NCBI RefSeq assembly: GCF_003991205.1
Contig: NZ_RXOZ01000022.1
Coordinates: 363,916 to 427,915, forward strand
Direction: 5' to 3'
From: Georgenia sp. SYP-B2076
GTDB lineage: Bacteria; Actinomycetota; Actinomycetes; Actinomycetales; Actinomycetaceae
DNA: 64,000 bases
The translations under genes were made by a program, and so were the position numbers. The notes under the pieces are model-generated. The model saw only the letters and a program-made list of their open reading frames with translations, was not told where the DNA came from and made no database searches. Positions 39,495 to 48,191 of this stretch are shown in pieces (within the stretch, counting starts at the first letter, position 1; each line of letters begins with the position of its first letter).

Positions 39495-41276
39495 CTAGAG
39501 GTAGCCGCCGGCCGGCGCGATGGTGTCGACCTCGCGCTCGCCCACCCGGTCGGCCGCAGCGGGGTGGACGCCGTCGACCGTGGTGGGTTCGGCGTGCCCG
39601 CCGGCGGGCGCGGTGCCGCCGTGCGGGACGACCGCGCGGCCCTCCGCGTCCAGGTCCGCGTGGCCGGTGCCCAAGGTGCGGATGTAGGTGATGCGCTCCC
39701 CCTTCTTGCCGCTGACCCTGGCCCAGTCGTCCGGGTTGGTGGTGTTGGGCAGGTCCTCGTTCTCGCGCATCTCCGCCGCGAGCGCGGTGAGGAGGTGGAT
39801 CGTGCGCAGGCCGCGCCCGCCGGTGGCGAGCAGGTCCTTGATCGCACGCTTCTTGGCGCGGTCGACGATGTTGGCGATCATCGCCCCGGAGGCGAAGTCC
39901 TTGAAGTAGAGCACCTCACGGTCGCCGCTGGCGTAGGTGACCTCGAGGAACTCGTTCTCGGGGGCGGTCGCGTACAGGGCGGTCACGACCGCGTCGATCA
40001 TGGCGGCCACGGTCGCGGCCGGGTCGCCGTCGTGGGCGGCAAGCTCGTCGGCGTGCAGCGGCAGGTCGGTGGTCAGGTACTTGGCGAAGATCTCCCGTGC
40101 CCCGTCGGCGTCGGGCCGCTCGACCTTGATCTTCACGTCCAGCCGGCCCGGGCGCAGGATGGCCGGGTCGATCATGTCCTCACGGTTCGAGGCGCCGATG
40201 ACGATGACGTTCTCGAGCTTCTCGACACCGTCGATCTCGCTGAGCAGCTGGGGCACGATCGTGGTCTCGACGTCGGAGGAGACCCCTGTGCCGCGAGTGC
40301 GGAAGAGGGACTCCATCTCGTCGAAGAACACCACGACCGGGATGCCCTGGACGGCCTTCTCCCGCGCGCGGGCGAAGATGACACGGATCTGGCGCTCGGT
40401 CTCCCCCACGTACTTGTTGAGCAGCTCGGGGCCCTTGATGTTGAGGAAGTAGCTGCGCGGCGAGCTCGACCGGGACTCGGTGCCGTGGCGCTCGTGGGGC
40501 GGCCCGCCGCGCTCGGCGGCGGTCGCCGCCAGCGACGTCGCCACGGCCTTGGCGATCAGGGTCTTGCCGCAGCCGGGCGGGCCGTAGAGCAGCACGCCCT
40601 TGGGCGGCTTGAGGCCGTGCTCGCGGTAGAGCTCGGGGTGCAGGAACGGCAGCTCGACGGTGTCGCGGATCTGCTCGATCTGGGGTCCCAGGCCGCCGAT
40701 GTCGGCGTAGTCGGTGTCGGGGACCTCCTCGAGCACGAGCTCCTCGACCTCCGAGCGGACCACGCGCTCGGTCACGAACCCGGTGCGCATGTCCGCGGTG
40801 AGGGCGTCGCCCACGCGCACCCCGGTGGCGAGCAGCGGGCCCGCCAGGCGCATCACGCGCTCGTCGTCGGCGCGGGCCAGCACCAGGACCCGGTCGCCGT
40901 CGAGGATCTCCTTGACAGTCACGATCTCGCCCGTGGTCTCGAAGGCGCCAGCCCCGATGAGCAGCAACTGCTCGTTGAGGCGCACCTCCTGGCCGGGGCG
41001 CAGCGCCCCGAGGGGCACGGCGGCCGAGACGGCCACGCGCATCTTCCGGCCGCCGACGAACAGGTCCGCCTCCCGCTCCTCGAGGTGCGCGGCGAGGAAC
41101 GTGCCGTACGAGCCGGGCGGTTTGGAGACGTTGTCGAGCTGGTCCTGGATCTGCACCAGACGCTGGCGCGCGTTGTCGAGCGCGGTCGCGAGGCGTTCGT
41201 TCTTGCTCGCGAGCGAGATCGCCTGCTGCTCGAGCTCGCGGGCGCGGGCCTCGCTGTAACGGTCCGCTTCTGCCAT
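39495..41276 (-). CDS. mpa: Proteasome-associated AAA+ ATPase (Mpa/ARC)
   Basis: The 593-aa ATPase has an N-terminal coiled coil (about residues 10-50: [20 protein letters not shown]) that binds Pup, tandem OB domains, and an AAA module with Walker A GPPGCGKT, Walker [10 protein letters not shown] and arginine finger region. A 25-residue insert lies between Walker A and the following helix ([18 protein letters not shown]). The C-terminus ends GGYL, close to the GQYL tail that docks on the 20S proteasome. It unfolds pupylated proteins. The tail argues against a simple loss of proteasome interaction, although prcBA are missing here. Confidence 0.95.
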   Translation of the reverse strand: MAEADRYSEARARELEQQAISLASKNERLATALDNARQRLVQIQDQLDNVSKPPGSYGTFLAAHLEEREADLFVGGRKMRVAVSAAVPLGALRPGQEVRLNEQLLLIGAGAFETTGEIVTVKEILDGDRVLVLARADDERVMRLAGPLLATGVRVGDALTADMRTGFVTERVVRSEVEELVLEEVPDTDYADIGGLGPQIEQIRDTVELPFLHPELYREHGLKPPKGVLLYGPPGCGKTLIAKAVATSLAATAAERGGPPHERHGTESRSSSPRSYFLNIKGPELLNKYVGETERQIRVIFARAREKAVQGIPVVVFFDEMESLFRTRGTGVSSDVETTIVPQLLSEIDGVEKLENVIVIGASNREDMIDPAILRPGRLDVKIKVERPDADGAREIFAKYLTTDLPLHADELAAHDGDPAATVAAMIDAVVTALYATAPENEFLEVTYASGDREVLYFKDFASGAMIANIVDRAKKRAIKDLLATGGRGLRTIHLLTALAAEMRENEDLPNTTNPDDWARVSGKKGERITYIRTLGTGHADLDAEGRAVVPHGGTAPAGGHAEPTTVDGVHPAAADRVGEREVDTIAPAGGYL

Positions 41277-41429
41277 GACGGTCCCTTCCTCGTTCGACGT
41301 CTCCAGCGTAGGCCGAGCCCCCGACACCGTGATCCGGCGTCCGCGGGACCGCGCCGCAGGCGGCACTTCTGGCCCGGCGCGCGCGGGGCCGCGGCCGCCG
41401 CCCAGTCGGCGCCGTCGTGCGGCGCGGGC

Positions 41430-42563
41430 CTAGACCTCGGGGTGGGAGAGCGGGTCACCCGGGCGGGGAGCCTCCACCTGCTGGCTCGCCATCCCGGTCT
41501 GCTCCATCGTGGCCCGGCGGTGGATGTCCCGGCGCACCCGGCGGACCTTCTTGTCGGAGATGGCCCGCTCGCCGACGTCCTCGGGCGACCACTCCTCCTC
41601 CGCCGTGGGGTAGGCGCCCTTGGCGGGCCGGCGGGTGCGCTGCGGGGGCGTGCTGCCGGGCGCCAGCCGCCGGGCGGTCACGAGGAACCCGGTGTGGCCG
41701 ATCATGCGGTGGTCGGGCCGGACGGAGAGGCCCTCGAGGTGCCAGGTACGCACCATCGCCTCCCAGGCCTGCGGCTCCGTGAAGCTCTCGGCGGACCGCG
41801 CGTCCTCGGCGAAGCGGCTCAGCTGCGTCGTCGTCGCGACGTAGGCGATGACCACGCCGCCGGGGGCGAGGGCGCGGGCCACGGCGTCGAGGTTCTCCCA
41901 CGGGGCCAGCATGTCCAGCACGATCCGGTCCACGGAGCCGGGCGCCAGCGTGTCCAGCACGTCCGCGAGGTCACCGACGCGCACCTCCCACGCGGGGTGG
42001 GGGCCGCTGAACCAGGACTCGACGTTGCCGCGGGCGATGTCGGCGAAGTCCTCGCGCCGCTCCACGGACAGGAGGGAGCCCCGCTCGCCGACGGCGGAGA
42101 GCAGGCTCATGCTCAGCGCGCCGGAGCCGACGCCGGCCTCGACGACCCGGGCCCCGGGGAAGATGTCGCCCATCTGCACGATCTGCCCGGCGTCCTTGGG
42201 GTAAACGACGGCGGCGCCGCGGGGCATGGAGAGCACGTAGTCGCTCAGCAGGGGGCGCAGCGCGAGCAGCTGGTGGCCGCTCGCGGTGGTGAGCACGGTG
42301 CCGTCGGGGCGCCCGATGAGCTCGGAGTGGCGGAACGAGCCGCGGTGGCTCTGGAAGTACCCGTCGTGGGTGAGCAGGATCGTGTGGAGTCGGCCCTTGG
42401 AGTCGGTCAGCTGCACGCGCTCGCCCGCCCGCAGCGGGCCCCGGCGCCGGGCCGGGCCGCCCGGCACGTCGGGTGCCCCGTCGGTCTCGGCGGGGCCCGT
42501 GGCGAGCGCGGCGCCGACGGGTTCGGTCGGGTCGGTGGGGCTGTCGTCCAGGTGGCGGGTCAC
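41430..42563 (-). CDS. trmI: tRNA (adenine-58-N1)-methyltransferase TrmI
   Basis: The 377-aa enzyme has the AdoMet motif VVEAGVGSGALSMSLLSAVG near residue 142, LLSVERREDFADIA, and the catalytic LDMLAPWENLDAV stretch of actinobacterial TrmI (M. tuberculosis Rv2118c). It makes m1A58 in tRNA. It carries about 40 disordered residues before the first domain and a 60-residue basic C-terminal tail. The GTG follows TAGACT by 8 nt. It lies upstream of mpa as in M. tuberculosis. Confidence 0.94.
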   Translation of the reverse strand: MTRHLDDSPTDPTEPVGAALATGPAETDGAPDVPGGPARRRGPLRAGERVQLTDSKGRLHTILLTHDGYFQSHRGSFRHSELIGRPDGTVLTTASGHQLLALRPLLSDYVLSMPRGAAVVYPKDAGQIVQMGDIFPGARVVEAGVGSGALSMSLLSAVGERGSLLSVERREDFADIARGNVESWFSGPHPAWEVRVGDLADVLDTLAPGSVDRIVLDMLAPWENLDAVARALAPGGVVIAYVATTTQLSRFAEDARSAESFTEPQAWEAMVRTWHLEGLSVRPDHRMIGHTGFLVTARRLAPGSTPPQRTRRPAKGAYPTAEEEWSPEDVGERAISDKKVRRVRRDIHRRATMEQTGMASQQVEAPRPGDPLSHPEV

Positions 42564-42571
42564 GACGGGCG

Positions 42572-42577
42572 AGTCTA
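42572..42577 (-). promoter_or_regulatory. -10 box of trmI (leaderless)
   Basis: TAGACT, 8 nt before the GTG codon. Confidence 0.5.
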
Positions 42578-42590
42578 CGGGGGCGGGTCG

Positions 42591-43748
42591 CTACCGCCGG
42601 CCCTGCTCCCCGAGCCGGGCGGCCACGCGGGCGACCTCCACCACCCCGAGCACGGTGCCGTGGTCGAGTAGCACCGCCACCGGGCCGTGCCCCTGCGCGC
42701 GAGCCATCGCGGCGAGCGCCGCCGGGCCCGCCATCACGCTCACCACCTGCTCGGGGGCGAGGGTGCGGGCGACGGCGTGCAGCGCGGTGGTGGCCCGGCG
42801 CGCCGGCGGCACGTGGGCGGCGGCGGCGGGGTCGAGGAGCGCCACGAGCACGCCGTCGTGGGCGAGGACGACGCCGGCCGGGCCACGGTCCGCGAGGACC
42901 GCGTCGGCGTCGGCCAGGGACGCCGAGGTGGGCAGCACCACGGCCGGGGCCGCCAGGGTGCGCAGGTCGAGGTCGCGCGCGGACCGCTCGACGCGGACGG
43001 CGCGCAGCGACTGGCTCGCCCCCGCCCACAGGAACGAGCCGAGCAGCGCCACCCACACCACGGTGCCGAGGTCGGGCCGGTGGCCCTGGAGGAGCGGCCG
43101 CCCGACGACCACGAGCAGGACGCCGACGACGACCACCCGCCCGCCCCAGGCGGCGACGACGGTGCCGCGCGTGCGGTCGCCCGTGGCCTTCCACACCAGG
43201 GCCTCGAGGACCTTCCCGCCGTCCAGGGGCAGCCCGGGCAGCAGGTTGAAGCCGGCGACGAACGCGTTGGAGATCACGGCGCCCCACAGCACCAGCTGGA
43301 GCGGCTGGCTCGGCGTGCCCGCCTGCAGCGCCGCCCACGCGAGGCCCGCCAGCACGGCGTTGGCGGCCGGCCCGGCGACGGACACGGCCGCCGAGGACCA
43401 GGCGCCGGGGAGCTCCCGGTCGAAGGAGGTGTGCCCACCCCAGAAGGTGACGACGTACTCGCGCGGCTGCGCGCCGAGCGGGCGCGCCGTCAGGCCGTGC
43501 GCCAGCTCGTGGAGGAGGACCGAGACGAACAGCATGACGACGAAGGCGCCCGTGGTCGCCGCGACCGTGCCGACGCTCGCGCCCGGGACGATGCCGCGCA
43601 CGAGCGGGAAGTACAGGAACACGAGGACCGCGGCGATGACCAGCCAGGACGGCGCCAGGATCACCGGCGTGCCGCCGACCCGCCCGATCACCCAGCCGGA
43701 GGTGGTGCGGGCACCCAGGCGCCTGGTGGCGCCGGCAGGTCGGTTCAT
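42591..43748 (-). CDS. Site-2-type (M50) intramembrane metalloprotease with C-terminal CBS-like region
   Basis: The 385-aa protein has the zinc motif H80-E-L-A-H84 inside a membrane segment and the distal NLLPGLPLDGG motif whose Asp is the third ligand. It has about six membrane segments and a C-terminal region (about residues 250-385) resembling paired CBS domains, as in the SpoIVFB-like Rip2/Rip3 group. Such proteases cut membrane-bound regulators such as anti-sigma factors. ATG lies 6 nt after TAGGCT. Substrate unknown. Confidence 0.9.
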   Translation of the reverse strand: MNRPAGATRRLGARTTSGWVIGRVGGTPVILAPSWLVIAAVLVFLYFPLVRGIVPGASVGTVAATTGAFVVMLFVSVLLHELAHGLTARPLGAQPREYVVTFWGGHTSFDRELPGAWSSAAVSVAGPAANAVLAGLAWAALQAGTPSQPLQLVLWGAVISNAFVAGFNLLPGLPLDGGKVLEALVWKATGDRTRGTVVAAWGGRVVVVGVLLVVVGRPLLQGHRPDLGTVVWVALLGSFLWAGASQSLRAVRVERSARDLDLRTLAAPAVVLPTSASLADADAVLADRGPAGVVLAHDGVLVALLDPAAAAHVPPARRATTALHAVARTLAPEQVVSVMAGPAALAAMARAQGHGPVAVLLDHGTVLGVVEVARVAARLGEQGRR

Positions 43749-43754
43749 CGTCCC

Positions 43755-43760
43755 AGCCTA
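43755..43760 (-). promoter_or_regulatory. -10 box of the M50 protease gene (leaderless)
   Basis: TAGGCT, 6 nt before the ATG codon. Confidence 0.55.
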
Positions 43761-43828
43761 CGGGGCCGCCGCCGCCCGCCCGCGGCCACGCCGTCCACAC
43801 CCTGCGCGGCGGTGTCGGTGGGGGGAGC

Positions 43829-43834
43829 TAGCGT
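43829..43834 (+). promoter_or_regulatory. -10 box of the RecB-like nuclease gene (leaderless)
   Basis: TAGCGT, 6 nt before the ATG codon. Confidence 0.5.
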
Positions 43835-43840
43835 GCAGGT

Positions 43841-44788
43841 ATGCCCGACCAGCCCAGCACGCTCACCGCCCCGGCCGACGGAACAGCCCCCGACGGCGTG
43901 GTCTCCCCGGACCGGGCGACCACGCCGGACACCGCGACGTCGCCCGACGCGGCGGCCGCGAGCCGGCGCCGGCGGGCCGCCCTGTCGCCGTCGCGGGCCA
44001 AGGACTTCATGCAGTGCCCGCTCCTCTTCCGCTTCCGCACCGTGGACCGCCTCCCCGAACCGCCGAGCCCCGCGGCGGTCAAGGGCTCCCTCGTGCACGC
44101 CGTCCTCGAGCACCTCTTCGACCTGCCCGCCGCCGGGCGCACCGAGGACGCCGCGCACGCCCTCCTCGACCCGGAGTGGGCCGCGCTCCGGGAGCGGCGC
44201 CCGGAGGTGCTCTCGATGTTCACGGGCCCGGAGGACCTCGGTGCGTGGCTCGCCCAGGCCCGGAGCCTCCTGACCCAGTACTTCCAGATGGAGAATCCCC
44301 AGCGCCTCGAGCCGGCCGAGCGGGAGATGCTGGTGGAGACCGAGCTGGGCTCCGGCGTCCTCCTGCGGGGCTTCGTGGACCGGGTGGACGTCGCCCCCAA
44401 CGGTGCCGTGCGGGTGGTCGACTACAAGACGGGGAAGTCCCCCAGGCCGCGCTTCGAGAACGAGGCGCTGTTCCAGATGCGGTTCTACGGGCTGATGCTG
44501 TGGCGCCTGCACGGGAGGGTCCCGGCGCGGCTCCAGCTGGTCTACCTCGGTGACGGCCGCACGCTCACGCACGACCCCCAGGAGGCCGAGCTCGTCGCGC
44601 TGGAGCGTGAGCTGGACGAGCTCTGGGGCACGATCGCCGCCACGGCACGGTCGGGAGACTTCGCCCCCAAGACGTCGCGGCTGTGCGACTGGTGCAGCTT
44701 CCAGGCGCTGTGCCCCGCCTTCGGCGGCCAGCCGCCCGAGCTCCCCGCCGCCGGCGTCGAGCACCTGCTCTCGGTCGCGACGCGCTGA
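43841..44788 (+). CDS. RecB-family PD-(D/E)XK exonuclease with iron-sulfur cysteines
   Basis: The 315-aa protein has the Cas4/AddB-like nuclease core: LSPSRAKDFMQCPLLFRFR near residue 48 (first cysteine), GSLVHAVLEHLF (metal His), a GFVDRVDV Asp, and VRVVDYKTGK (catalytic Asp and Lys). Near the end CDWCSFQALCP supplies three more cysteines, so a 4Fe-4S staple is likely. It probably trims DNA ends in repair. A disordered Ala/Thr/Pro-rich tail of about 40 residues precedes the core. It resembles M. tuberculosis Rv2119, which also neighbours trmI. Confidence 0.9.
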   Translation: MPDQPSTLTAPADGTAPDGVVSPDRATTPDTATSPDAAAASRRRRAALSPSRAKDFMQCPLLFRFRTVDRLPEPPSPAAVKGSLVHAVLEHLFDLPAAGRTEDAAHALLDPEWAALRERRPEVLSMFTGPEDLGAWLAQARSLLTQYFQMENPQRLEPAEREMLVETELGSGVLLRGFVDRVDVAPNGAVRVVDYKTGKSPRPRFENEALFQMRFYGLMLWRLHGRVPARLQLVYLGDGRTLTHDPQEAELVALERELDELWGTIAATARSGDFAPKTSRLCDWCSFQALCPAFGGQPPELPAAGVEHLLSVATR

Positions 44789-44819
44789 CCCGACCGGCGA
44801 CGACGGGCGGCGACCGGCT

Positions 44820-45530
44820 TCAGCCGCGCAGGGTGTCCGGGGCCGGCTCGAGGGCGTCGACCACCTCGCCGCCGAGCACCCGGCCGAGGAGGTCGAGGTC
44901 GGCGTCGGCCAGGGACCGCAGCCGGCTCAGGGAGTCCTGCGCCGCGACGGGAACCATGAGGGGCACGGCGATCGTGCGGGCCCCCGACGCCAGCGCCGCG
45001 GCGACGCCCACCGAGGAGTCCTCGATGGCGACGCACCGGGTGATGTCCACGCCCAGCCGCCGCGCGGCGGTGAGGTAGGCCTCGGGGTGCGGCTTGCCGT
45101 GGCTGACCTGGTCGCCCGTGACGACCGCGTCGAACGCGCCGGCGGGCGCGGCTGCCACCACGGCGTCCGCGAGCACCTGGTAGGACATCGTCACCAGCGC
45201 GCACGGCACGCCCGCCGCGCGCAGCCCGGCCAGCAGCTCGAGCGCGCCGGGCCGCCAGGGCGCCCCGTCGGCCGCGACCCGGGCGACGACGCCGGCGAGG
45301 ATCTCCGCGACGATCTCCTCGTCGGTGCCGGGGATGCCCGTGCGGGCCCGGATGATCTGCGCGGAGGTGATCAGGTCGTTGCCCACCAGCTCGAGCGCCT
45401 GCAGGGTGGTCCAGGTGCCGCCGTGGCGGGAGACGACGGCGGTCTCCGCGGCCATCCAGTACGGCTCCGTGTCGACGAGGGTGCCGTCCATGTCCCACAG
45501 GACCGCCGCAGGAAGGTGGGGGGTGTGCAC
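44820..45530 (-). CDS. HAD-superfamily phosphatase (beta-PGM-like)
   Basis: The 236-aa protein has the HAD motifs in order: LWDMDGTLVDTEPYW (residues about 9-23), the Thr of LVTMSYQV, the Lys of GKPHPEAYL and the distal Glu-Asp of CVAIEDSSVG. A helical cap lies between motifs 1 and 2, as in beta-phosphoglucomutase and phosphoglycolate phosphatases. The GTG lies 7 nt after TAGGGT. The natural substrate is not apparent from context. Confidence 0.9.
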   Translation of the reverse strand: MHTPHLPAAVLWDMDGTLVDTEPYWMAAETAVVSRHGGTWTTLQALELVGNDLITSAQIIRARTGIPGTDEEIVAEILAGVVARVAADGAPWRPGALELLAGLRAAGVPCALVTMSYQVLADAVVAAAPAGAFDAVVTGDQVSHGKPHPEAYLTAARRLGVDITRCVAIEDSSVGVAAALASGARTIAVPLMVPVAAQDSLSRLRSLADADLDLLGRVLGGEVVDALEPAPDTLRG

Positions 45531-45537
45531 GCGCCCG

Positions 45538-45543
45538 ACCCTA
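45538..45543 (-). promoter_or_regulatory. -10 box of the HAD phosphatase gene (leaderless)
   Basis: TAGGGT, 7 nt before the GTG codon; the box plus CGGGCG spacer is almost identical to the mshC start region. Confidence 0.6.
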
Positions 45544-45617
45544 CCGGCCGCCGGCGGGCGCGCCGCGACCCGGCATGCGGGGGTGTGCCGTCGCGCGACC
45601 CCGCCGGGGTGGGCGCC

Positions 45618-45623
45618 TAGGGT
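45618..45623 (+). promoter_or_regulatory. -10 box of the PAC2 gene (leaderless)
   Basis: TAGGGT, 6 nt before the ATG codon. Confidence 0.55.
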
Positions 45624-45629
45624 GGACGT

Positions 45630-46583
45630 ATGACGAGCACCGACGACCCCGGCATGGGGACGCCCCGGGCGGAGGGGCCCGAGGCCGCCGACGCGGACGA
45701 GGCGCAGCCCTCCCCGGGCGCGCCTCCCGCGCTCCTCCTGGCGGCCTTCGAGGGATGGAATGACGCGGGTGGTGCCGCCACGCAGGCGTTGGAGATCATC
45801 GCCGACGCCTGGGACGCCGACGTCGTCCACGAGCTCGACCCGCAGGACTATCACGACTTCCAGGTCAACCGGCCGCACGTGGGTGTCGGCCCGGACGGCC
45901 GCCGCACCCTCACCTGGCCGTCCACCACCATCTCCGTGGCCCGGGCCCCGATGACCGGCAGGACCGTCGTGCTCGTGCAGGGCATCGAGCCCTCGTTCCG
46001 GTGGCGTGACTACTGCGACGAGATCCTCGACGTCGCCGAGGGGCTTGGCGTGGGCACCGTCGTGGGCATCGGCGCGCTGCTGGCCGACGTCCCGCACTCG
46101 CGGCCCATCCCGGTGCAGACCACCTCGAACGACACGCAGGTGCAGGCGCTCCTCGGCGTGGAGGGCTCGGACTACGAGGGGCCCTCGGGAATCGTCGGCG
46201 TGCTCGCCCACATGGCCGGGGAGCGGGACCTGCACACGCTGAGCGTGTGGGCGGCCGTCCCCCACTACGTGGCGCAGCCGCCCTCCCCCAAGGCGACCCT
46301 GGCGATCCTGCTGCGGCTCGAGGAGTTCGTGGGCGAGCCGCTGCCGGTGGGCGACCTCCCCGAGGACTCCCGCGCCTGGCAGGCCGGCGTCGACGAGCTC
46401 GCCGGCCAGGATCCCGACGTCGCCGAGTACATCCAACAGCTCGAGGAGGCCAAGGACACCGCCGAGCTGCCCGAGGCCTCCGGGGAGGCCATCGCGCGGG
46501 AGTTCGAGCGCTACCTGCGGCGCCGGGACATCCGCGGGGACAAGGGCGACAAGGGCGGGCCGCCCGGCCCCGCCGGGCGGTAG
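45630..46583 (+). CDS. PAC2-family protein (proteasome assembly chaperone-like)
   Basis: The 317-aa protein has the PAC2 start LLLAAFEGWNDAGGAATQAL (near residue 33), VVGIGALLADVPHSRP and PSGIVGVLAHMAGERDLHTL. Archaeal and eukaryotic PAC2 proteins help assemble proteasomes; the actinobacterial members have no proven role. Its presence near the pup locus mirrors M. tuberculosis (Rv2125). The last 15 residues (GDKGDKGGPPGPAGR) are a short collagen-like Gly-X-Y tail. Confidence 0.88.
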   Translation: MTSTDDPGMGTPRAEGPEAADADEAQPSPGAPPALLLAAFEGWNDAGGAATQALEIIADAWDADVVHELDPQDYHDFQVNRPHVGVGPDGRRTLTWPSTTISVARAPMTGRTVVLVQGIEPSFRWRDYCDEILDVAEGLGVGTVVGIGALLADVPHSRPIPVQTTSNDTQVQALLGVEGSDYEGPSGIVGVLAHMAGERDLHTLSVWAAVPHYVAQPPSPKATLAILLRLEEFVGEPLPVGDLPEDSRAWQAGVDELAGQDPDVAEYIQQLEEAKDTAELPEASGEAIAREFERYLRRRDIRGDKGDKGGPPGPAGR

Positions 46584-46614
46584 GCGCCCGCTCCCGCCGG
46601 GCGGTAGGCGCCCG
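46571..46614. terminator. Duplicated hairpin between the convergent PAC2 and mshC genes
   Basis: The 20-bp sequence cgccgggcggtaggcgcccg occurs twice (46571 and 46595). Each copy folds as CGGGCG-GTAGG-CGCCCG. The first copy contains the PAC2 stop codon and the second ends at the mshC stop, so the pair serves both strands. Confidence 0.65.
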
Positions 46615-47922
46615 TCACACCGCGACGCCGAGCAGCGCGTCGACCGTGCGGCGCGCCAGGTCGGGTGCGCCGCCCGAGCCCGTGACGGCACCGTCCGGGC
46701 CGGGCCGCCCGCCGGACGCCTCGAGGGCCCGGGCGGCCCACTCGTCCACGGCCGCCAGGGCTGTCGGGGCGTCGAGGTCGTCCGCGAGCGCCGCCCGCAC
46801 GCGTGCCAGGAGCGTGTCCGCCTCGGGGCCGGACGGCAGGCCCATCGCCGCGCGCCACCGCTCCAGGCGCCCGGTCGCCTCCGTGAGGGCGGCGTCCGTG
46901 TACTCCCAGTCGGCGCGGTAGTGATGGGCCAGCAGCACCAGGCGGACGGCCATCGGGTCGGTGCCCTCGGCGACGAGCCGGGAGACCAGCACGAGGTTGC
47001 CCAGCGACTTGCTCATCTTCTCGCCCTCGTAGGCGACCATGCCGCCGTGGGCGTGCAGCAGCACGGGTGCCGGCTGCGCGGTGATGGCCCGCAGGTGGGA
47101 CTCGCTCATCTCGTGGTGCGGGAAGACGAGGTCCCGCCCGCCGGCCTGGACCTCGACGAGCGGGCCGAGGTAGGCGCGCGCGATGCACGCGCACTCGATG
47201 TGCCAGCCCGGCCGGCCGGTCCCCAGGCTCGCGCCGTCCCAGTCGGGCTCCCCCGGGCGGCTGCGCCGCCACAGCAGGGGGTCGAGCGGCTGCCGCTTGC
47301 CCTGGCGCTCGGGGTCGCCGCCGTTCTCGGCGAAGACGGCGAGCATGCGGTCCACCGGCAGGTCCGCGCCGGTGCCGAAGAGCGGGTCGCCGGACAGGTC
47401 CGCGTAGACGTCGCCGAGGCCCGGGTCGTCGCCGCCGGCGCCCTCGCCCGCGGGCAGCGGCACGCGGTAGGCCGAGCCCTCGTCGAGCATCTCCTCGACC
47501 CTGCGCACGACGAGCGGGATCGCCTCGACGGCGCCGACGTAGTGCGTGGGCGGGACGACCCGCAGGGTGGTCATGTCGGAGCGGAACAGGTCGATCTGGC
47601 TGTCCGCGAGCTCACGCCAGTCCCGGCCCGTCGCTGTGGCCCGCTCGAGCAGGGGGTCGTCGACGTCCGTCACGTTCTGCACGTACTTGACCTCTCGGCC
47701 GGCGTCGCGCCAGGCCCGCACGAGCAGGTCGAACGCGACGTAGGTGTTCGCGTGGCCCAGGTGCGTGGCGTCGTAGGGCGTGATGCCGCAGACGTAGAGC
47801 GTGGCCGGCTCGTCGCGCACCGGCCGCGTGGGCGCTAGCGCACCGGCGGGCGTGTCGAAGAGGTGCACGTCGGCACCTGAGCCAGGGAGGTCGGGCAGAG
47901 CGGGAGAGGTCCAGGCATGCAC
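46615..47922 (-). CDS. mshC: L-cysteine:1D-myo-inositol 2-amino-2-deoxy-alpha-D-glucopyranoside ligase
   Basis: The 435-aa enzyme is related to cysteinyl-tRNA synthetase: zinc region YVCGITPYDATHLGHANTY with the HIGH-like THLGH, HIECACIARAYLG, FPHHEMSESH and KMSKS in GEKMSKSLGNLVLV. The lack of the tRNA-binding C-domain and the match to MshC (Rv2130c) exclude CysS. It ligates Cys to GlcN-Ins in mycothiol synthesis. GTG lies 7 nt after TAGAGT. It converges with the PAC2 gene. Confidence 0.96.
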   Translation of the reverse strand: MHAWTSPALPDLPGSGADVHLFDTPAGALAPTRPVRDEPATLYVCGITPYDATHLGHANTYVAFDLLVRAWRDAGREVKYVQNVTDVDDPLLERATATGRDWRELADSQIDLFRSDMTTLRVVPPTHYVGAVEAIPLVVRRVEEMLDEGSAYRVPLPAGEGAGGDDPGLGDVYADLSGDPLFGTGADLPVDRMLAVFAENGGDPERQGKRQPLDPLLWRRSRPGEPDWDGASLGTGRPGWHIECACIARAYLGPLVEVQAGGRDLVFPHHEMSESHLRAITAQPAPVLLHAHGGMVAYEGEKMSKSLGNLVLVSRLVAEGTDPMAVRLVLLAHHYRADWEYTDAALTEATGRLERWRAAMGLPSGPEADTLLARVRAALADDLDAPTALAAVDEWAARALEASGGRPGPDGAVTGSGGAPDLARRTVDALLGVAV

Positions 47923-47929
47923 ACGCCCG

Positions 47930-47935
47930 ACTCTA
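47930..47935 (-). promoter_or_regulatory. -10 box of mshC (leaderless)
   Basis: TAGAGT, 7 nt before the GTG codon. Confidence 0.6.
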
Positions 47936-48075
47936 ACCGCCGGACGTCCCGGGCCCCGGTACGGACGCCGGAGCACCATGTGCAGTCATGACGCTGGTGT
48001 GGACACGCCGGTGCCGTCGTCGCGGCGGTTCGAGGAGGCCACCGCGGACGTCGATGTGGAGCCCGTCACGTTCCG

Positions 48076-48183
48076 GTGCCTGCCCTGCTGAGCTGGACGT
48101 TCGGGTACCCGCTGACCCTCGCGGCCATGGTGACCATCGTCCTGACGCTGCGCCGGCCGTTCAGGCTGTCGGGCTGGATGTGA
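48076..48183 (+). pseudogene. Remnant of a CorA-type divalent cation transporter C-terminus
   Basis: Frame +1 from 48076 encodes VPALLSWTFGYPLTLAAMV then TIVLTLRRPFRLSGWM and a stop. The pattern (M/V)PxLxWxxGYP followed by a membrane helix and a basic tail is the last helix of CorA magnesium/cobalt transporters. The preceding GMN pore motif and the large cytoplasmic domain are missing. The 155 bp upstream to mshC contain no matching N-terminal part, so this is a decayed fragment. Confidence 0.55.
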
Positions 48184-48191
48184 CGGGCCCC

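Noticed and set aside
47801..48091. A 96-codon plus-strand gene overlapping the mshC start
   Set aside because: Mostly antisense to mshC with no domain; only the following CorA-like piece in another frame looks real.
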